From Pseudomonas cerasi (GTDB lineage Bacteria; Pseudomonadota; Gammaproteobacteria; Pseudomonadales; Pseudomonadaceae), in assembly GCF_900074915.1 (NCBI RefSeq), contig NZ_LT222319.1, positions 5,325,501-5,389,500 of the forward strand: a DNA stretch of 64,000 nucleotides, written 5' to 3'. The notes beneath the pieces were generated by a model, which was given only the letters and a program-made list of their open reading frames with translations, did no database searches and was not told the DNA's origin. Below are positions 43,568 to 52,435 of the stretch, one piece after another; the first letter of the stretch is position 1, and each line of letters opens with the position of its first letter. The position numbers and the translations under genes are program-made.

Positions 43568-45259
43568 ATGGATCGCATGAACTGGTTGAACCTGGAACAC
43601 CTGCTGCTCGATGCGCTGCCCGACCGGCTGCTGACGCTGGCCCCGACCCTCGACCACGCGCAGTTTCGTGATCAGGCGCTCGGCGTGGCTGCGGGGCTGA
43701 ACGCGCGCGGCATCACACGCCTTGCAGTGCACCTCGAGGATGCCGCCGACCTGGCCATTGCGTTGTTCGCGGCCTGGCGCGCAGGTGTGCACGTGTTGCT
43801 GCCCGCCGACTTGCAGGGCCAGACCCGCGAGCGCTGGGCGAATCAAGTCGACCTGTGGCTGACTGACCTGCCGGGTGACACCCACCTGAGCGACCTGCAT
43901 GCCGCGCCTCTCCCCGCGGCAGCGCTGGACCTCGACCAGTGCCGGCTGAGCCTGTGCACCTCCGGCTCCAGCGGCGAGCCCAAACTGATCGAAAAACACC
44001 TGCGGCAACTGGCCAACGAAGTCTGCGGGCTGGAACAGCTGTGGGGCGCGGAGCTCGGCGCGGCATGCATGATCGGCAGCGTGGCGACGCAACATATTTA
44101 CGGGCTGCTGTTTCGTTTGCTCTGGCCGCTGTGCGCGGCACGCCCGTTCGTGCGCCGTCAGTTGCCGTTCGCCGAAGACCTGCAACGCGCCAGCCGTGAA
44201 TACCCGTCATTCGCCTGGGTCGCCAGCCCTGCGCTGCTCAAGCGCATGGGCGACAATCTCGACTGGCCGGGTCTTGCCGCCGTGCGCCGGGTGTTCTCTT
44301 CCGGCGGCGCATTGCCGGCCGAAGCCGCACAGAGCCTGCAGCAACGCCTCGGTCAGTGGCCGACGGAAATTCTCGGCAGCTCGGAAACCGGCGGCATCGC
44401 CTGGCGTCAGGGCGGGCAACGCTGGCAGGCCTTCGACGGCGTAGAGCTAAGTCAGGATGCGCAAGGGGCGCTGCGCATCAGCTCGCCCTATCTGCCGCCC
44501 GGCCATGTCGAGCAGACCGCCGATGCGGCGCTGATCGGTGCAGACGGGCGCTTCGAACTGCTGGGCAGGCTCGACCGCATCGTCAAACTCGAAGAGAAGC
44601 GCGTGTCCTTGCCGCTGATCGAGCAGGCCCTCGCGGCTCACCCGTGGGTGAGTGAAGCGCGCCTTGGCGTGGTGCAGGCAAACCGTGCCTCGCTGGGCGC
44701 GCTGCTGGTGCTGAGCGACGCGGGCTTGCTGGTCCTGCGCAATCAGGGCCGTCGGGCGCTCACCGAAGCCTTGCGGCAGTACCTGCAACCGCACTGCGAA
44801 ACCATCGCCCTGCCGCGTCGCTGGCGTCTGCTGCGGCAGATGCCGCTCAACGCCCAGGGCAAGCTGCCTCAGGCAGAGGTCGAGGCGCTGCTGCTGGCGC
44901 CAAGCTCGAAACAGCCGGAAGTGCTTGAGCAACAGAACGTCGAAGGCGAGCTGCACCTGCAATTGAGCGTCCCGCCCGATCTGGCGTTTTTCAGCGGCCA
45001 CTTTCCCAAGGCGCCGATTTTGCCGGGCGTGGTGCAAGTCGACTGGGCGATCAGCCTGGGCCAGCGACTGCTCGACCTGCCATGCGGATTTGCCGGCATG
45101 GAGGTGCTCAAATTTCAGCAACTGGTGCGTCCCGGTGATCGCCTCACGCTGACACTGCGCTTCGATGCGACACGCTCCAAGCTGCACTTCGCCTTTCGCA
45201 ACGCCGACAACGCGCCCTGCTCCAGTGGCCGCATCCTCCTGGAGGACGACCATGCATAA
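43568..45259 (+). CDS. AMP-ligase fused to a hotdog dehydratase (ApeH-ApeI-like)
   Basis: This is a 563-residue two-domain protein. Residues 1 to about 450 are an acyl-adenylating enzyme with P-loop CTSGSSGEPKLIEKHL, motif GSSETGGIAWR, hinge GRLDRIVKLEEKRVSL and the catalytic Lys in LNAQGKLPQ. It would activate an aryl acid and load an ACP. Residues about 455-563 are a FabZ/FabA-like hotdog with FFSGHFPKAPILPGVVQVDWA, a dehydratase that forms the double bonds. In enterobacterial aryl-polyene clusters these are separate genes. The start at 43568 (MDRMNWLNLE) lies just after the previous stop, and M18 in the long frame is an alternative. Confidence 0.85.
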   Translation: MDRMNWLNLEHLLLDALPDRLLTLAPTLDHAQFRDQALGVAAGLNARGITRLAVHLEDAADLAIALFAAWRAGVHVLLPADLQGQTRERWANQVDLWLTDLPGDTHLSDLHAAPLPAAALDLDQCRLSLCTSGSSGEPKLIEKHLRQLANEVCGLEQLWGAELGAACMIGSVATQHIYGLLFRLLWPLCAARPFVRRQLPFAEDLQRASREYPSFAWVASPALLKRMGDNLDWPGLAAVRRVFSSGGALPAEAAQSLQQRLGQWPTEILGSSETGGIAWRQGGQRWQAFDGVELSQDAQGALRISSPYLPPGHVEQTADAALIGADGRFELLGRLDRIVKLEEKRVSLPLIEQALAAHPWVSEARLGVVQANRASLGALLVLSDAGLLVLRNQGRRALTEALRQYLQPHCETIALPRRWRLLRQMPLNAQGKLPQAEVEALLLAPSSKQPEVLEQQNVEGELHLQLSVPPDLAFFSGHFPKAPILPGVVQVDWAISLGQRLLDLPCGFAGMEVLKFQQLVRPGDRLTLTLRFDATRSKLHFAFRNADNAPCSSGRILLEDDHA

Positions 45260-45986
45260 GCCTTGCGTGATCATTCCGGTGTTTGACCACGAGCTGGCCG
45301 TGCCCAACGTGGTCAAGGCCGTGCGCAACGCCGGGTTGCCGTGCATTCTGGTGGACGATGCCAGCAGTCCGGCCTGCGAAGCCGTGTTACAGCAGTTGGC
45401 GCAGGGTGAGGCTATCCACCTGCTGCGCCTGCCGGTCAATCAGGGCAAGGGCGGCGCGGTAATGGCCGGCTTTCGCGAGGCGATCCGGCTGGGTTTCAGC
45501 CATGCGTTGCAGGTCGATGCCGATGGCCAGCATGATCTGAGTGATATTCCGGTGTTTCTGGAGCAGTCGCGCCAGCACCCGGATGCGCTGATCTGCGGTT
45601 ATCCGCAGTTTGACGAGAGCGTGCCCAAAGGCCGTCTGTATGCACGCTACCTGACCCACGTCTGGGTGTGGATCAATACCTTGTCGTTGCACATTCGCGA
45701 TTCCATGTGCGGCTTTCGCCTCTATCCACTGGCCCCGGTCCTGGCGCTGATCGACAGCGTGCAGATCGGCAGACGCATGGATTTTGACTCGGAAATGCTT
45801 GTGCGCCTATCCTGGCGCGGCCAGCCGATGCGCTGGCTGCCGACCCGCGTTCATTACCCGCAGGACGGCCTGTCGCATTTCCGCCTGTTTCATGACAACG
45901 CCCTGATTTCGAAAATGCACGCCAAGCTGTTCTTCGGCATGCTACTACGCCTGCCAATGCTCCTGTGGCGACGGTGGCGGCCATGA
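45252..45986 (+). CDS. Family 2 glycosyltransferase (ApeJ N-part-like)
   Basis: This 244-residue GT2 has a nucleotide-sugar fold starting CVIIPVFDHELAVPNVV and a donor-binding VDADGQHDLSDI. The later segment DSMCGFRLYPL is shared with dolichol-phosphate-mannose-synthase-like enzymes in polyene clusters. The acceptor is unknown. The start at 45252 follows GGAGG and overlaps the ligase stop by 8 bases. It overlaps the next acyltransferase by ATGA, and in some clusters the two are one fused protein. Confidence 0.88.
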   Translation: MHKPCVIIPVFDHELAVPNVVKAVRNAGLPCILVDDASSPACEAVLQQLAQGEAIHLLRLPVNQGKGGAVMAGFREAIRLGFSHALQVDADGQHDLSDIPVFLEQSRQHPDALICGYPQFDESVPKGRLYARYLTHVWVWINTLSLHIRDSMCGFRLYPLAPVLALIDSVQIGRRMDFDSEMLVRLSWRGQPMRWLPTRVHYPQDGLSHFRLFHDNALISKMHAKLFFGMLLRLPMLLWRRWRP

Positions 45987-46930
45987 GCATCGACAAGTCG
46001 CCCAAGGAGCATTGGGCCAGTCATCAGGAGCGCGGCAGCTTCATGCTCATGAAACTCACCGCCTGGGGCATGCGGGTGCTCGGTCGGCGCCTGCTCAGCC
46101 CGGTGCTGTATGGCATCGTCCTGTATTTCTTTGTCTTCGGCCGACGTGCCCGGCACAGCATCTGGCAATACCAGCAGCACCTGGCGGACTGGAGCGGCAA
46201 ACCCGAACTGCGGCCCAGCCAGCGCCGGGTGTTCGGGCAGTTCATGGCATTCGCCGATGCCTTGCTCGACAAGCTCGACGTGTGGAACGGCAGGCTGGGC
46301 ATCGATCAGATCGAGATCGTCGACCAGGCCTTGCTGCGCCAGAACCTGCGTGGCCAACGCGGACAGATGCTGGTCGGTGCGCACCTGGGCAACCTTGAAG
46401 TGTGCCGAGCGCTGGCCGAACTCGGCGAAAAGGTCACCATGAACGTGCTGGTGCACACCAAACATGCCGAACGCTTCAATCGCCTGCTCGGTGAAGCCGG
46501 CGCGACCCATCTGCGCCTGATTCAGGTCAGCGAGCTGGACCCGGCCATCATGCTGCAATTAAGCCAGCGTCTGGACGAAGGCGAGTGGCTGGCCATCGCC
46601 GGTGACCGCGTCGCGCTGCATGGCGGGCGCAATGTGCAGGTCGACTTTCTCGGTCAGCCGGCCAACTTCCCGCAAGGCCCCTGGCTGCTGGCCGGGCTGC
46701 TCAAGTGCCCGGTCAACCTGTTCTTCTGCCTCAAGGGTGCGAAGGGCTATCGGGTGATTCTCGAACCGTTCGCCGACGCCATCGAGTGGCGGCGCAGCGA
46801 CCGTGCCCAGGTCATCGAGCAGTGGGCCACGTGTTATGCCGAGCGTCTTGGGCACTATTGCCTGGAAGCGCCGCAGCAGTGGTTCAATTTCTACCCATTC
46901 TGGAAGTCTGCCGATGAATCAGGCTCATGA
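45983..46930 (+). CDS. Lauroyl/myristoyl-acyltransferase-like protein
   Basis: This 315-residue protein is of the LpxL/HtrB acyltransferase superfamily. It has an N-terminal membrane helix near 28-45, the catalytic HX4E-type motif in VGAHLGNLEVCRAL, and later GGRNVQVDFLGQPANFPQGP. In polyene clusters it is a candidate for attaching the chain to the glycolipid made with the neighbouring GT2. It is coupled to the GT2 by ATGA. Its last 17 bases overlap a stub resembling the start of an ammonia lyase. Confidence 0.85.
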   Translation: MSIDKSPKEHWASHQERGSFMLMKLTAWGMRVLGRRLLSPVLYGIVLYFFVFGRRARHSIWQYQQHLADWSGKPELRPSQRRVFGQFMAFADALLDKLDVWNGRLGIDQIEIVDQALLRQNLRGQRGQMLVGAHLGNLEVCRALAELGEKVTMNVLVHTKHAERFNRLLGEAGATHLRLIQVSELDPAIMLQLSQRLDEGEWLAIAGDRVALHGGRNVQVDFLGQPANFPQGPWLLAGLLKCPVNLFFCLKGAKGYRVILEPFADAIEWRRSDRAQVIEQWATCYAERLGHYCLEAPQQWFNFYPFWKSADESGS

Positions 46931-47006
46931 GCTGATCGCGCTCGGCGGTCATGTGCTGCGTTGTAAAATCAGCGCGGATCGCCACAGGAGGTTACATGCG
47001 CAGTAA
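46914..47006 (+). pseudogene. Possible stub of an aromatic/histidine ammonia-lyase gene
   Basis: The frame MNQAHELIALGGHVLR resembles the start of HAL/PAL family enzymes (xxIxLGGxxLR), which sit exactly here, between acyltransferase and thioesterase, in some related clusters. After about 16 residues the resemblance stops, and the frame ends at 47006 inside the thioesterase gene. No body of a lyase is present. It is read as a deletion remnant, but the match is short and may be chance. Confidence 0.25.
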
Positions 47007-47445
47007 GGGTTTCCTGCACATCGACACTCAAATCGTCGTGCCGTTTTTCGACGTCGACATGATGAACATCGTCTGGCACGGGCACTACGTGAAGTACCTC
47101 GAAGTGGCGCGCTGCGCGCTGCTCGATCATATCGGCCATAACTACATGCAGATGCTCGAATCCGGTTATGGTTGGCCGGTGATCGATCTGCAATTGCGCT
47201 ATGTGCGCAGCGCCGTGTTCGGTCAGACACTGAACGTGCGCGCCAGTCTGGTGGAGTGGGAGAACCGTCTGAAGATCAATTACCTGATCACCGATGCACA
47301 AACCGATGAGCGTCTGACCCGCGCCAGCACTGTGCAGGTCGCCGTCGACAGCCAGAGCCGGGAAATGCAACTGGCCTCGCCGCAGGTGTTCATCGATGCC
47401 GTCAAAACTGCCCTTGAGAGCACAATAGAGAGCGCCTCGCCATGA
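46996..47445 (+). CDS. 4HBT-type acyl-CoA/ACP thioesterase (ApeK-like)
   Basis: This 149-residue hotdog thioesterase has the 4-hydroxybenzoyl-CoA thioesterase signature DVDMMNIVWHGHYVKYLEVAR, with the catalytic Asp near residue 19. It would release or edit acyl chains from the pathway ACPs. The start at 46996 (MRSKGFLHIDTQ) follows AGGAGG, and the in-frame TTG/ATG choices upstream lack a site. It overlaps the LolA-like gene by ATGA. Confidence 0.88.
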   Translation: MRSKGFLHIDTQIVVPFFDVDMMNIVWHGHYVKYLEVARCALLDHIGHNYMQMLESGYGWPVIDLQLRYVRSAVFGQTLNVRASLVEWENRLKINYLITDAQTDERLTRASTVQVAVDSQSREMQLASPQVFIDAVKTALESTIESASP

Positions 47446-48056
47446 ACCGCCCGCTTCGTACCTTGATTCTGCTGGGTCTGCTGTGCCTTTCTTCTCTGGC
47501 GCAGGCGTTCGATCTGCAACAACTGAGCGATCAGCTCGCCAAGCCTGCCGTGGTGCAGGGTCGTTTCGTTCAGGAAAAACACCTGCGCGCCCTGCCGCAA
47601 CCGCTGCTCAGCAAGGGCCGCTTCGTGCTCGCCAGGGATTTCGGGCTGCTCTGGCTGCTGGAAACACCGCTCAAACAGGATTACCGCATCAATGCCGACG
47701 GTATTGCCCGTCGTGAAGCCGATGGCAATGTCAGCACCTGGAAGCCGGTGCCGAACAAGAACGCCGGCGCCGAGCAGAACCGTCTGTTCCTGGCGGTCTT
47801 GCAAGGCGACAGCAGCGGCCTGCAGCGGGATTTCGACTTGCAGCTCAAGGGCGAGGCGAATGCCTGGCACCTCACCCTGACGCCGCGTTCGATGCTGCTG
47901 CAACAAGTGTTCAAACATATCAACATCGACGGTGGCGAACTGGTGCAGCGTATCGAGCTGCTGGAAACCCAGGGCGACAGCACGGTCCTGAAAATGATCG
48001 ACAGCAGCAGTGCCCCGACCCTGACCGATGCGCAGCGTAATGACTTCAAAGACTGA
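47442..48056 (+). CDS. LolA-like periplasmic outer-membrane lipid carrier (ApeL-like)
   Basis: This 204-residue exported protein has signal peptide MNRPLRTLILLGLLCLSSLA (cut near AQA-FD). Its body is like the outer-membrane lipoprotein carrier LolA: QGRFVQEKHLRALPQPLLSKG, then the half-barrel strand pattern LTLTPRSMLLQQVFKHINID. In aryl-polyene clusters it is thought to ferry the lipid product across the periplasm together with the MMPL exporter encoded next. It overlaps that gene by 17 bases. Confidence 0.85.
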   Translation: MNRPLRTLILLGLLCLSSLAQAFDLQQLSDQLAKPAVVQGRFVQEKHLRALPQPLLSKGRFVLARDFGLLWLLETPLKQDYRINADGIARREADGNVSTWKPVPNKNAGAEQNRLFLAVLQGDSSGLQRDFDLQLKGEANAWHLTLTPRSMLLQQVFKHINIDGGELVQRIELLETQGDSTVLKMIDSSSAPTLTDAQRNDFKD

Positions 48057-50402
48057 GCGGCTGTTGCCGCGACTGTTCCTGCTGATTCTGGCGGGCGTAC
48101 TGGCGCTCGCGGGCTGGCAGTGGCACGACCGCTCGCCGCTGTCGGCCAACCTGATGGAGCTGGTGCCGGGCACCGATAACGACGAACTGGTCGTGAGCGC
48201 CGAAAAGCGCATGCAGGAACCGCTCAACCGCGAAATGCTGGTGCTGGTGGGCCACAGCGATCGGCAGAAGGCTGTCGAACTGGCACGCAATCTGGCTGAA
48301 CAATGGCAGTCGACCGGCCTGTTCGAGAAGGTCCAGTGGTCGCTGCAGGCCGATCTGCCCGCGTTGCGCACCCAGTTGCTGCAAGGGCGCATCGCCATGC
48401 TGCCGACAGCGGACCGCACACTGCTGATCGACGACCCGAAAACCTTCATCGAACAGCGCGTACAGACGCTGTTCGACCCGTTTGCCGGGTTCAGCCTGGT
48501 GCCTGGCCAGGATGACTGGCTGGGGCTGACCGGACGTATCCAGAACGGCCTGCCGAAGCAGGGCTCGGTCGAGGCGGACCTGGCCAGTGGCGCGCTGGTG
48601 GCTAGCGCCGAGGGCAAAAGCTGGGTACTGCTGCGTTCGCGAACCCGAACCGATGCCTTCGACATGCACCTGCCCGGCCAGGTCGCGGACCTGCTGGCGC
48701 AAGCGCGGGTGCAGGCCAGTCAGGCGGGTGGTCAATTGCTCGCGGCCAGCGGGCTGCTTTACGCTGCCGACGGGCAGAAGCAGGCCAGCCGGGAAATCAC
48801 CTGGGTCGGCGGTGGCGCAACGGTCGGTATCCTGTTGTTGCTGTTACTCGCCTTCCGCCGCTGGAGCGTGCTGCTGGCATTCGTGCCGGTGGTGGTCGGC
48901 ATGCTCTTCGCGCGGTGGCCTGCGTTGCGATATTCGGCAGCATGCACGTCATGACGCTGGTGCTGGGCTCGAGCCTGATCGGGGTGGCGGTGGATTACCC
49001 GCTGCATTACCTGTCCAAGAGCTGGAGCCTCAAACCCTGGCGCAGCTGGCCCGCCTTGCGCCTGACCCTGCCGGGCCTGAGCCTGAGCCTGATCACCAGT
49101 TGCATCGGCTACCTGGCGCTGGCCTGGACGCCGTTCCCGGCACTCACGCAAATTGCGGTGTTCTCGGCGGCCGGCCTGATCGGCGCCTACCTGACGGCGG
49201 TGTGCCTGCTGCCCGCGCTGCTCGTAAAAGTCGAGATCAGCCCTGCCCAGTGGCCGCTGAAACTGGCGCAATTGATGCTCGATTGCCGCGCCGCCTTGCT
49301 GCTGCGCATCAGCACACCGATCCTGCTGGTGCTGCTGTTGGTCTTCTGTGGCGGCGGACTCTGGCACCTGACCACCAAGAACGATATCCGCCAATGGGTG
49401 GCAGCACCTCAGGCGTTGACCGATGAAGCCCAGGCCATCGCACGGATCACCGGTTATCAGCCCACCAGCCAGTTTTTTCTGGTGCGCGGCAAGGACCAAC
49501 AGCAGTTGCTGGATCGGCAGTCCGAACTGACCCAACGGCTCGACCAACTGGTCAGCATGGACAAGCTGCAAGGCTACATGGCGCTCAACCAGTTGCTGGA
49601 TTCGCCTGCCGAGCAGCAACTGACCCGTGATGCACTGGGCAAATTGCCGCAACACTGGGAGCCACTGGTACAGCTTGGCGTTCCGGCCAACGCACTGAAA
49701 ACCGAACTCGCGCAATTGCAGGCACTGCCAACGCAAGACATTGATCAGGCGCTTCAAGGCCCGCTCAGCGAACCGTGGCGCACGCTCTGGCTGGGCGCCA
49801 GCGAAGATGCCGAAGGCGACGCTCAGGTAGCCAGCATCGTCAGCCTGCGTGGCATGAACAGCATGGCGTTGCTGCGCGTGCAGGCCATCGGACTGGAGGG
49901 CGTGCAACTGGTCGACCGCCTGGGTGAGCTCAACGAGGTGTTTGCCCACACGCAGATCAGCGCAGCGGAATTGAAGCTGGCATCGTGCGTACTGATCGTC
50001 CTGCTGCTGATCGCTCCGTTTGGCTTCGGCGGTGCGTTGCGCATCGTCGCCCTGCCCCTGCTGGCGGCCCTGTGCAGCCTCGCCAGCCTGGGCTGGCTCG
50101 GTCAGCCGCTGACTCTGTTCAGCCTGTTCGGCCTGTTGCTGGTCACGGCGATCAGCGTCGATTACGCCATCCTGATGCGCGAGCAGATAGGCGGCGCGGC
50201 AGTCAGCCTGCTGGGCACGCTGCTGGCAGCGGTCACCACCTGGCTGTCGTTCGGCCTGCTGGCCGTTTCCAGCACCCCGGCGATCAGCAACTTCGGCCTG
50301 TCGGTCAGTCTGGGGCTGGCGTTCAGCTTCCTGCTGGCGCCCTGGGCCAGCCCGCGTAAAGCGCTTCATTCGCCAGCCAATGCTGAAGGGCCACACGCAT
50401 GA
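48040..50402 (+). pseudogene. MMPL/RND-type exporter, frameshifted (ApeM-like)
   Basis: Two overlapping frames together encode one MMPL-family exporter of about 787 residues. The first (48040-48954) carries the N-terminal helix, the periplasmic domain and helices up to VVVGMLF, then runs into unrelated residues and stops. The second continues in another frame as AVACVAIFGSMHVMTLVLGS to 50402. Adding one G near 48910 (TTCGCGCGG read as TTCGGCGCGG) restores GMLFGAVACVAIFG, a normal MMPL sequence. The gene is therefore inactive unless the base loss is an assembly error. ATG 48040 overlaps the LolA-like gene. It would export the polyene lipid. Confidence 0.88.
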
Positions 50403-50456
50403 GTCTTGCAGCGTTGTCGTCACTCCCAGCCACCGCCCAACCGAAAAGGAATACCT

Positions 50457-51704
50457 GTGCCCATCACTGATAGGGAAATTCGTCAGGTCGTCATCATCGG
50501 TGCCGGCCCGGCCGGTTCAATAGCGGCTGCCCTGCTCAAACGCCAGGGCCATGACGTGCTGATCATCGAGCGCCAGCTGTTTCCGCGCTTCTCCATCGGT
50601 GAAAGCCTGCTGTGCCACTGCCTGGACTTCGTCGAAGAAGCCGGGATGCTGGAGGCCGTGCAGGCCGCCGGTTTCCAGCCCAAAAATGGCGCAGCCTTCG
50701 CGCGTGGCGAGCAATACAGCGATTTCGACTTCAGCGATACGTTCAGCAACGGCAAGCCGACGACCTTTCAGGTGCAGCGCAGCGAGTTCGACAAACTGCT
50801 CGCCGATCAGGCTGCGCTGCAAGGCGTGGACATCCGCTATCAGGAAGAGATCGTCAGCGCCGACTTCGATGGTCCGCAGCCGGTTTTGCGTGTGAGGCGT
50901 GAGGACGGCAGCGAATACAGCGTGCAGGCCAGCTTCGTACTCGACGCCAGCGGCTATGGCCGTGTGCTGCCGCGCTTGCTGGATCTGGAAGCGCCGTCGG
51001 GTTTTCCGGTGCGCCAGGCGGTGTTCACCCATATCGAAGACCGCATCGAAAGCCCGCCCTTCGACCGCCGCAAGATTCTCGTCAGCATCCATCCGCAGCA
51101 CAGCGATGTGTGGTTCTGGTCGATCCCGTTCAGCGAAGGCCGCTGTTCGATAGGCGTGGTCGCCTCGGCTGAACGCTTCAAGGACAAGCCCGAGGATCTG
51201 GATGCCTGCCTGCGCGCCTTTATCGATGAAACACCGCAACTGACCAGCGTGCTGAAAAACGCAGTCTGGGATACGCCAGCGAGAACCATCGGCGGCTACT
51301 CGGCCAACGTCAAGACCCTGCACGGCAAAGGCTTTGCGCTGCTGGGCAATGCGGCGGAATTCCTCGACCCGGTGTTTTCGTCAGGTGTGACCATCGCCAT
51401 GTGTTCGGCGAGCATGGCGGCTGGCGTGCTGAGCCGCCAGTTGCAGGGCGAAAACGTGGATTGGGAAAGCGAGTTCGCGGTGCCATTGAAACGTGGCGTC
51501 GACACCTTTCGTGCCTATGTCGAGGGCTGGTATGACGGTACGTTCCAGAGCGTGATTTTCTACCCTGGCAGCGCTCCGGACATCCGCCGCATGATCAGCT
51601 CGATTCTGGCCGGTTATGCCTGGGACGAACGCAATCCGTTTGTCAGCGAGCCCAAGCGCCGCCTGCGCACACTTTCGGAAATCTGCGCGGACGGTGGTTC
51701 ATGA
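50457..51704 (+). CDS. FAD-dependent oxidoreductase, tryptophan-halogenase/geranylgeranyl-reductase-like
   Basis: This is a 415-residue flavoprotein with the FAD motif VVIIGAGPAGSIAAALL, the halogenase-like segment PRFSIGESLLCHCLDF, and VWFWSIPFSEGRCSIGVV. The second FAD site is GFALLGNAAEFLDPVFSSGV. The Lys typical of true flavin halogenases after the GxGxxG is not evident, so I expect an oxidoreductase. The start is a GTG at 50457 after AAAGGA, with no closer ATG. Present in many polyene clusters, possibly modifying the aryl head. It overlaps the methyltransferase by ATGA. Confidence 0.8.
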   Translation: MPITDREIRQVVIIGAGPAGSIAAALLKRQGHDVLIIERQLFPRFSIGESLLCHCLDFVEEAGMLEAVQAAGFQPKNGAAFARGEQYSDFDFSDTFSNGKPTTFQVQRSEFDKLLADQAALQGVDIRYQEEIVSADFDGPQPVLRVRREDGSEYSVQASFVLDASGYGRVLPRLLDLEAPSGFPVRQAVFTHIEDRIESPPFDRRKILVSIHPQHSDVWFWSIPFSEGRCSIGVVASAERFKDKPEDLDACLRAFIDETPQLTSVLKNAVWDTPARTIGGYSANVKTLHGKGFALLGNAAEFLDPVFSSGVTIAMCSASMAAGVLSRQLQGENVDWESEFAVPLKRGVDTFRAYVEGWYDGTFQSVIFYPGSAPDIRRMISSILAGYAWDERNPFVSEPKRRLRTLSEICADGGS

Positions 51705-52435
51705 GTCGACCGTTCCTGAGTGACAGTTATGTCGAGGAAACCCGCTTCGGCCTGTGGTTTCTGCGCAGCAACATCTGGCAGTACCGCGTGCTGCGCGTGG
51801 CGATAGACGACTTGCACAGCCTGTTCGCCAGCCCGCCGCCGGTTGCGCCGGTGTTGCTCGACGCCGGGTGCGGGCAAGGCCGCTCGTTCCAGCATCTGAA
51901 CAAGGTTTTTCAGCCGTCCAGGCTCATCGGTGTCGACGCCGATCCGCACAGCCTCGAGATGAGTCGCGAAGAGGCGCGGGCCAGAGGCGTAGAGGTCGAG
52001 CTGATCGGCAGCGACTGCGCAGCTCTGCCAGTACCCGACGCCAGCGTCGATTTGCTGTTCTGCCACCAGACTTTCCATCATCTGGTGGAGCAGGAACAAG
52101 CGCTGGCCGAGTTTTACCGGGTACTCAAACCGGGCGGCTACCTGCTGTTCGCCGAGTCGACCGAGGCGTACATCGACACCTGGGTAATTCGCTGGCTGTT
52201 CCGCCACCCGATGCATGTTCAGAAAAGCGCGGCGCAGTATCTGCAGATGATCCGCGACCAGGGTTTCGAGTTCGATGCACCGAATGTTTCGTACCCTTAC
52301 CTGTGGTGGAGCCGCGCCAGGGACTTCGGCCTGCTCGAAGTCTTGAAACTGCAAAAGCCCAGGCCGTTCGGGCAACGTGAGGAAACGCTGGTCAATGTCG
52401 TGGCCCGCAAACCCCTGGAAGTGGAAGCATCATGA
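51701..52435 (+). CDS. Class I SAM-dependent methyltransferase (ApeN-like)
   Basis: This 244-residue methyltransferase has motif I VLLDAGCGQGRSF, the acidic Asp in LIGVDADPHSLEM, and the motif IV/post-motif region VDLLFCHQTFHHLVEQE with YRVLKPGGYLLFAE. In aryl-polyene biosynthesis a methyltransferase decorates the aryl head group, and that role here is inference. It overlaps the flavoprotein gene and the following lipoprotein gene by ATGA each. Confidence 0.88.
   Translation: MSRPFLSDSYVEETRFGLWFLRSNIWQYRVLRVAIDDLHSLFASPPPVAPVLLDAGCGQGRSFQHLNKVFQPSRLIGVDADPHSLEMSREEARARGVEVELIGSDCAALPVPDASVDLLFCHQTFHHLVEQEQALAEFYRVLKPGGYLLFAESTEAYIDTWVIRWLFRHPMHVQKSAAQYLQMIRDQGFEFDAPNVSYPYLWWSRARDFGLLEVLKLQKPRPFGQREETLVNVVARKPLEVEAS

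Noticed and set aside
48915..50402. Complete separate transporter gene starting at 48915
   Set aside because: It lacks the N-terminal half of an MMPL protein, which is supplied in the other frame just upstream.
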